From positions 372,001 to 436,000 of the forward strand of contig JAGOQS010000003.1 of the NCBI GenBank assembly GCA_017991315.1: a DNA stretch of 64,000 nt. The letters are read 5' to 3'. This DNA is from Ferrovibrio sp. Its GTDB lineage: Bacteria > Pseudomonadota > Alphaproteobacteria > Ferrovibrionales > Ferrovibrionaceae. The stretch's first letter is position 1. Every line of letters starts with the position of its first letter. The notes beneath the pieces were generated by a model. The model ran no database searches and had not been told where the DNA came from. It worked only from the letters and a program-made list of their open reading frames with translations. A program made the position numbers and the translations under genes. Shown here in pieces: positions 61,144-64,000 of the stretch.

Positions 61144-62019
61144 ATGCCTGTGCAAAAACGCACAAATAGCCTGGACTGGAACGATCTGCGCTACCTGCTG
61201 GAGCTGTCGCGCCAGGGCAGCCTTTCGGGCGCGGCGCGTGCCCTCGGCGTCAACCACGCCACGGTCGGCCGCCGCCTGGATGCATTGGAACAGCAGCTTG
61301 GCGCGGCGCTGACCGAACGCGCCGGAAGGCAGTGGCGCCTCACGGCCTTGGGCCAGGAGGCGTTGGCCGCCGCCGCGCGCATCGAGGAACCGGCCTTGCA
61401 GATCGAGCGCCTGGCCGCCGGGCGCAATGCCAGCTATGGCGGCCATCTGCGCCTCACCGGCACCGAGGGCGCTGCCATGCTGCTGCTGGTGCCGGCTTTG
61501 CTGGAATTGCGCCGGCGCCATCCGGGCCTGACCGTCACGCTACTCACCGACCACAAGCCGCTGAGCCTGGCGCGGCGCGAGGCCGATCTGGCACTGCGCT
61601 GGGCGCGGCCGCGCGGCGGCGAACTCTATGCCCGCAAGCTCGGCGAGGTGCCGTTCCGGCTTTACGCGCGCGATGGCTTCCAGGCCAGCGCCCAACCATT
61701 GCCGACACTCGGCTATGACGAAAGCCTGGACGAATTGCCGGAACAGCGCTGGCTGCTCAAGCAACCGGAGCGATTCCGCTTTGTGTTCCGCTGCAACAGC
61801 ATGCCGGTGCTGCTTTCCGCGTTGCGCGCCGGGCTTGGCGCCGGCCTGCTGCCGGAATTCGCCGCGCGGCAATGGCCCGATCTGGTGCCGCTGGAAAAAG
61901 CTCCGGCATTGAGTCGCGAGCTATGGCTGGTGCGGCACAAGGACACGCGCCAGGCACCGCGGCTGCGCGCCGCCGCTGATGCGATAGCTGAGAGCGTAAC
62001 GCGGCTACTTAAGTCCTGA
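61144..62019 (+). CDS. LysR family transcriptional regulator
   Basis: A 291-residue LysR protein. Residues 10-70 form the winged helix-turn-helix (WNDLRYLLELSRQGSLSGAARALGVNHATVGRRLDALEQQLGAALTER, given in parts), followed by a substrate-binding domain. The GVNHATVGRRLDALE form is that of the group that acts on nearby metabolic genes. The effector is unknown. Its divergence from the cysteine hydrolase gene fits the common arrangement of a LysR gene with its target. The start at MPVQKRTNSLDW was chosen by family alignment. Confidence 0.93.
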   Translation: MPVQKRTNSLDWNDLRYLLELSRQGSLSGAARALGVNHATVGRRLDALEQQLGAALTERAGRQWRLTALGQEALAAAARIEEPALQIERLAAGRNASYGGHLRLTGTEGAAMLLLVPALLELRRRHPGLTVTLLTDHKPLSLARREADLALRWARPRGGELYARKLGEVPFRLYARDGFQASAQPLPTLGYDESLDELPEQRWLLKQPERFRFVFRCNSMPVLLSALRAGLGAGLLPEFAARQWPDLVPLEKAPALSRELWLVRHKDTRQAPRLRAAADAIAESVTRLLKS

Positions 62020-62039
62020 GCGGCAACGGCTTGCCGCCG

Positions 62040-62867
62040 TCAGGTCTGCTTCTGGATGCGCAACCGATAATACCAATACATATAGAGAGCTATTCGCCTC
62101 CAGCCCAACGAGGATACAAACCCTAAAAAGCCCGCCAGCAATAAGACCCTCGGCAGCACAGTTTTCGGCCGTTGGTCATAGTAACCCTCCGTCAGAGCGA
62201 AACCGTTATAAATAAGCATGAAGATACATGCCCCCGACAACAGCATACACAATGGGATCAGGCCAAATGCCCGCCACGGGCTGATACCGGCCATCTCACG
62301 TTGAATGCTCTTTCTCTCCTCAGCTGTTTTCCAGAAAATCGGAATACATGGAATCAGCAGCATCAGGGCTGCAAATAAGAAAACGCAGCATTTCAGGAAG
62401 AATCCAGCCTCATCACTGATCTTGCTGTAACGCATGAGATAATCGATTTTCTGGAAGGACGGCAGATATTGCGCCAATGACTTGAAGAAACGTTGCATCG
62501 TCTCAGGTTGAAATCCCGAAACATAAAAGACCAGATACAGCAGCATCACAGCAAGGATCGAAAGCAGTATCGGCACGAGGCGAAACGCATCAGCTTCGTC
62601 CAGATCGCCGAATGCTTCGTCATAATAATAATTCACGCCACCAACGAAGAAAGGATCTACAGTCCTTCCGGCGCGAAGCAGGTGCCAGCAGAGACCGGCG
62701 CCCATCGCACCGCCCGCGTAGCTGGCAGAAAAGCCCCCAACCCAAGCCCCCAGTAATCCACCAACGACACAGAAGACCAGATACCCTGTCTTCCTGTATC
62801 GCACGACCCACGCACGGATATGTCCGATGGCTTTTGCCAAGAGTGATTTCGGCGGCAGGTCATTCAT
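62040..62867 (-). CDS. Orphan integral membrane protein of low GC content
   Basis: I do not recognise this 275-residue protein. Five to six hydrophobic segments are visible (about residues 28-60, 95-118, 163-182, 200-222, 238-255), a possible loop with VNYYYDEAFGDLDEADAFR lies between, and the C-terminus is basic (RRIALYMYWYYRLRIQKQT). The DNA is clearly poorer in GC than the neighbours, which, with the rare family, hints at horizontal transfer. No mobile-element genes or repeats flank it. The boundaries coincide with an AT-rich gap on the right (62868-62928). Confidence 0.6.
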   Translation of the reverse strand: MNDLPPKSLLAKAIGHIRAWVVRYRKTGYLVFCVVGGLLGAWVGGFSASYAGGAMGAGLCWHLLRAGRTVDPFFVGGVNYYYDEAFGDLDEADAFRLVPILLSILAVMLLYLVFYVSGFQPETMQRFFKSLAQYLPSFQKIDYLMRYSKISDEAGFFLKCCVFLFAALMLLIPCIPIFWKTAEERKSIQREMAGISPWRAFGLIPLCMLLSGACIFMLIYNGFALTEGYYDQRPKTVLPRVLLLAGFLGFVSSLGWRRIALYMYWYYRLRIQKQT

Positions 62868-62928
62868 GTGCAGTATCTCGTTATGAAATAGGAAACAGAG
62901 AAAAACAAAAAAACAGAGAAAGAATTAT

Positions 62929-64000
62929 TTAGTGCAGCCCATCCTTCTGCAAGGCCCGCCGCAGGCGGCGGATGCCGAACCAGACGCTGCCGGCGATAAC
63001 GGGAATGGCGACACCGATGGCGACTTCCTTGTGGATCGGCACGCCGACCGCATGCAACGCCTGGGCGGCATAGCCGACCAGGCCGACGGCGTAATAGGTG
63101 ATCGCCGCAACCGAAAGCCCTTCCACGGTCTCCTGCAGCCGTAGCTGCAATTTCAGCCGGCGGTTCATGGCATCGAGCTGCGCCACGTTCTGCCGCTCCA
63201 GCGCCACATCGACGCGGGTACGCAGCAGGTTGGCCATGCGGGTGGCACGGCGCGACAGGCCCTCGATACGCTCGGCCATGGTCTCGCAGGTTCGCATCGC
63301 CGGGCTGAGCCGCCGTTCCATGAATTCGCCAAGCGTTGGCAAGCCTTCGATGCGCTCTTCGCGCAATTCCTCGATGCGGCGCGACACCAGCGCGTGATAG
63401 GCGCGCGCGGCGCCGAAGCGGAATGGCGTGTCCACCGCCAGGGTCTCGACCTCGGCCGCCGCACCAGCGATCTCGCGCAGCAGGGTCTGCTCGCTTTCTT
63501 GATGCTCCACATCCACCATGCGGCTGGCGAGCCGGCCCAGCCCCTGCTCCAGCGCGGTGATGCGCGGCGCCACTTTCTGCGCCAGCGGCAAAGCCAGCAG
63601 CGCCATCATGCGGTAGCTCTCGATATCCAGCAGGCGCAGCACCAGGCGGCCACGCTGCGCATCGGTGAGGCCGTGATCGTGGATCAGCAACGTGGTCTTG
63701 CCCTGCCGCAACTTGAAATCGGTCCACACATTGGCGCGGCCAGAAACCGCGCGCGAGGCAACCAGGGCATTCTCGTCATAAAGCCGCGCCAGCAAGGCGG
63801 TATCGGGGGCCGGCTCATTGGGCGCCAGGATCACGAGATCGGAGGCGGCGATCAGTTCACCCGGCAGGCTGGCGATCCAGGCCTGCAAGGCCGGCGGCAG
63901 ATCGGCGGCTGCTTCCACCGACGAGCCGGCGGCGCGCGGCAGGTAGAGCGTGTAGGTGGTGAATTCGGTGCGGCGCTCCTGGATCGCCACATAGGGGCCG
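62929..64000 (-). CDS. DUF3422 family protein, 5' end outside the window
   Basis: At least 356 residues of a DUF3422 protein. The frame is open at the right edge: the codons before 63990 read GPYV and the GTG at 63990 is an internal Val, so the true start is beyond 64000. The motif RRTEFTTYTLYLPR matches the family motif near residue 80 of full-length members. The C-terminal part has a helical region (REIAGAAAEVETLAVDTPFRFGAARAYHALVSRRIEELREERI) and two membrane segments (AITYYAVGLVGYAAQAL and VAIPVIAGSVWFGIRRLRRAL). The function is unknown; members are conserved in Alphaproteobacteria. Confidence 0.85.
   Translation of the reverse strand, partial: GPYVAIQERRTEFTTYTLYLPRAAGSSVEAAADLPPALQAWIASLPGELIAASDLVILAPNEPAPDTALLARLYDENALVASRAVSGRANVWTDFKLRQGKTTLLIHDHGLTDAQRGRLVLRLLDIESYRMMALLALPLAQKVAPRITALEQGLGRLASRMVDVEHQESEQTLLREIAGAAAEVETLAVDTPFRFGAARAYHALVSRRIEELREERIEGLPTLGEFMERRLSPAMRTCETMAERIEGLSRRATRMANLLRTRVDVALERQNVAQLDAMNRRLKLQLRLQETVEGLSVAAITYYAVGLVGYAAQALHAVGVPIHKEVAIGVAIPVIAGSVWFGIRRLRRALQKDGLH

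Noticed and set aside
63988-63990. Start codon of the DUF3422 protein inside the window
   Set aside because: The codon is GTG, reading continues upstream as GPY to the window edge, and full-length members have about 80 more residues before this motif.
1-64000. CRISPR arrays, insertion sequences, prophage or toxin-antitoxin loci
   Set aside because: No regularly spaced repeats, transposase, integrase, phage structural genes or paired small toxin genes were seen; the CsbD/holin-like operon is of chromosomal stress type and not a phage lysis cassette.

Overview
The window is a 64 kb piece of a GC-rich chromosome from an alphaproteobacterium, most likely a Rhodospirillales-type lineage. The evidence is the classic alphaproteobacterial cluster rpoZ-relA/spoT-pyrE-pdxJ-acpS-lepB-rnc-era, the linkage pyrB-pseudo-pyrC-plsY-dprA, the neighbours smpB-dapA, an ATP12-type F1-ATPase chaperone, an ELM1-family protein and a DUF3422 protein. 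Almost all of it is ordinary core-genome coding sequence with short spacers. I saw no tRNA, rRNA, insertion sequence, prophage or CRISPR array.

Layout. 1-1.5 kb: tail of a LysR regulator, then a small envelope/stress operon (two membrane proteins, two CsbD proteins). 1.6-3.5 kb: mazG, a DUF6455 protein, a small anchored protein. 3.5-9.6 kb (minus strand): metG, tatD, a PhnP-like metallo-beta-lactamase, an ELM1-family protein and an unrecognised exported protein, led by an unrecognised helical protein. 9.6-16 kb (plus): pyrB, a catalytically dead pyrC, plsY, dprA, then a chromate module (rhodanese-ChrB fusion and ChrA). 16-21 kb (minus): one iron-uptake operon (TonB-dependent receptor, PiuC, ExbB, ExbD, TonB) with a possible Fur site. 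21-27 kb: succinate-semialdehyde dehydrogenase, a DUF815 ATPase, an NlpD-like M23 lipoprotein, a sulfite-oxidase-like protein, smpB, dapA. 27-35 kb (plus): LysE exporter, soluble lytic transglycosylase, HAD dehalogenase, gamma-glutamyltransferase, PLP dehydratase, pcaF-like thiolase, VOC protein. 35-39 kb (minus): M81 peptidase and ilvD. 39-44 kb (plus): a MacAB-type exporter, a small anchored protein, an AEC transporter. 44-51.7 kb (minus): the era to rpoZ cluster and folK. 51.8-54.2 kb (plus): NYN protein, UDGb, CorA. 54-58.4 kb (minus): ATP12, AsmA, HAD phosphatase, a Lys/Ala repeat protein. 58.6-64 kb: queF, a Cys-repeat lipoprotein, histidine phosphatase, isochorismatase-type hydrolase with a divergent LysR gene, a low-GC orphan membrane gene, and a DUF3422 gene cut by the window end.

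The most notable observations are: a dihydroorotase homologue beside pyrB that has lost most metal ligands; a PhnP-like hydrolase lacking both histidines expected at metal site 2; a MacA-like adaptor carrying an inserted helical LTPEQ-containing (Spy/CpxP-like) segment; TTAA-N7-TTAA (CtrA-type) boxes before an orphan membrane protein and, in N6 form, before the M23 lipoprotein; a lipoprotein with three Cys-pair repeats; an ELM1 protein translationally coupled to an unknown exported protein; and an AT-rich orphan membrane gene. None of these amounts to a clearly new defence or mobile system. Functions come from reading motifs by eye; no database search was possible.
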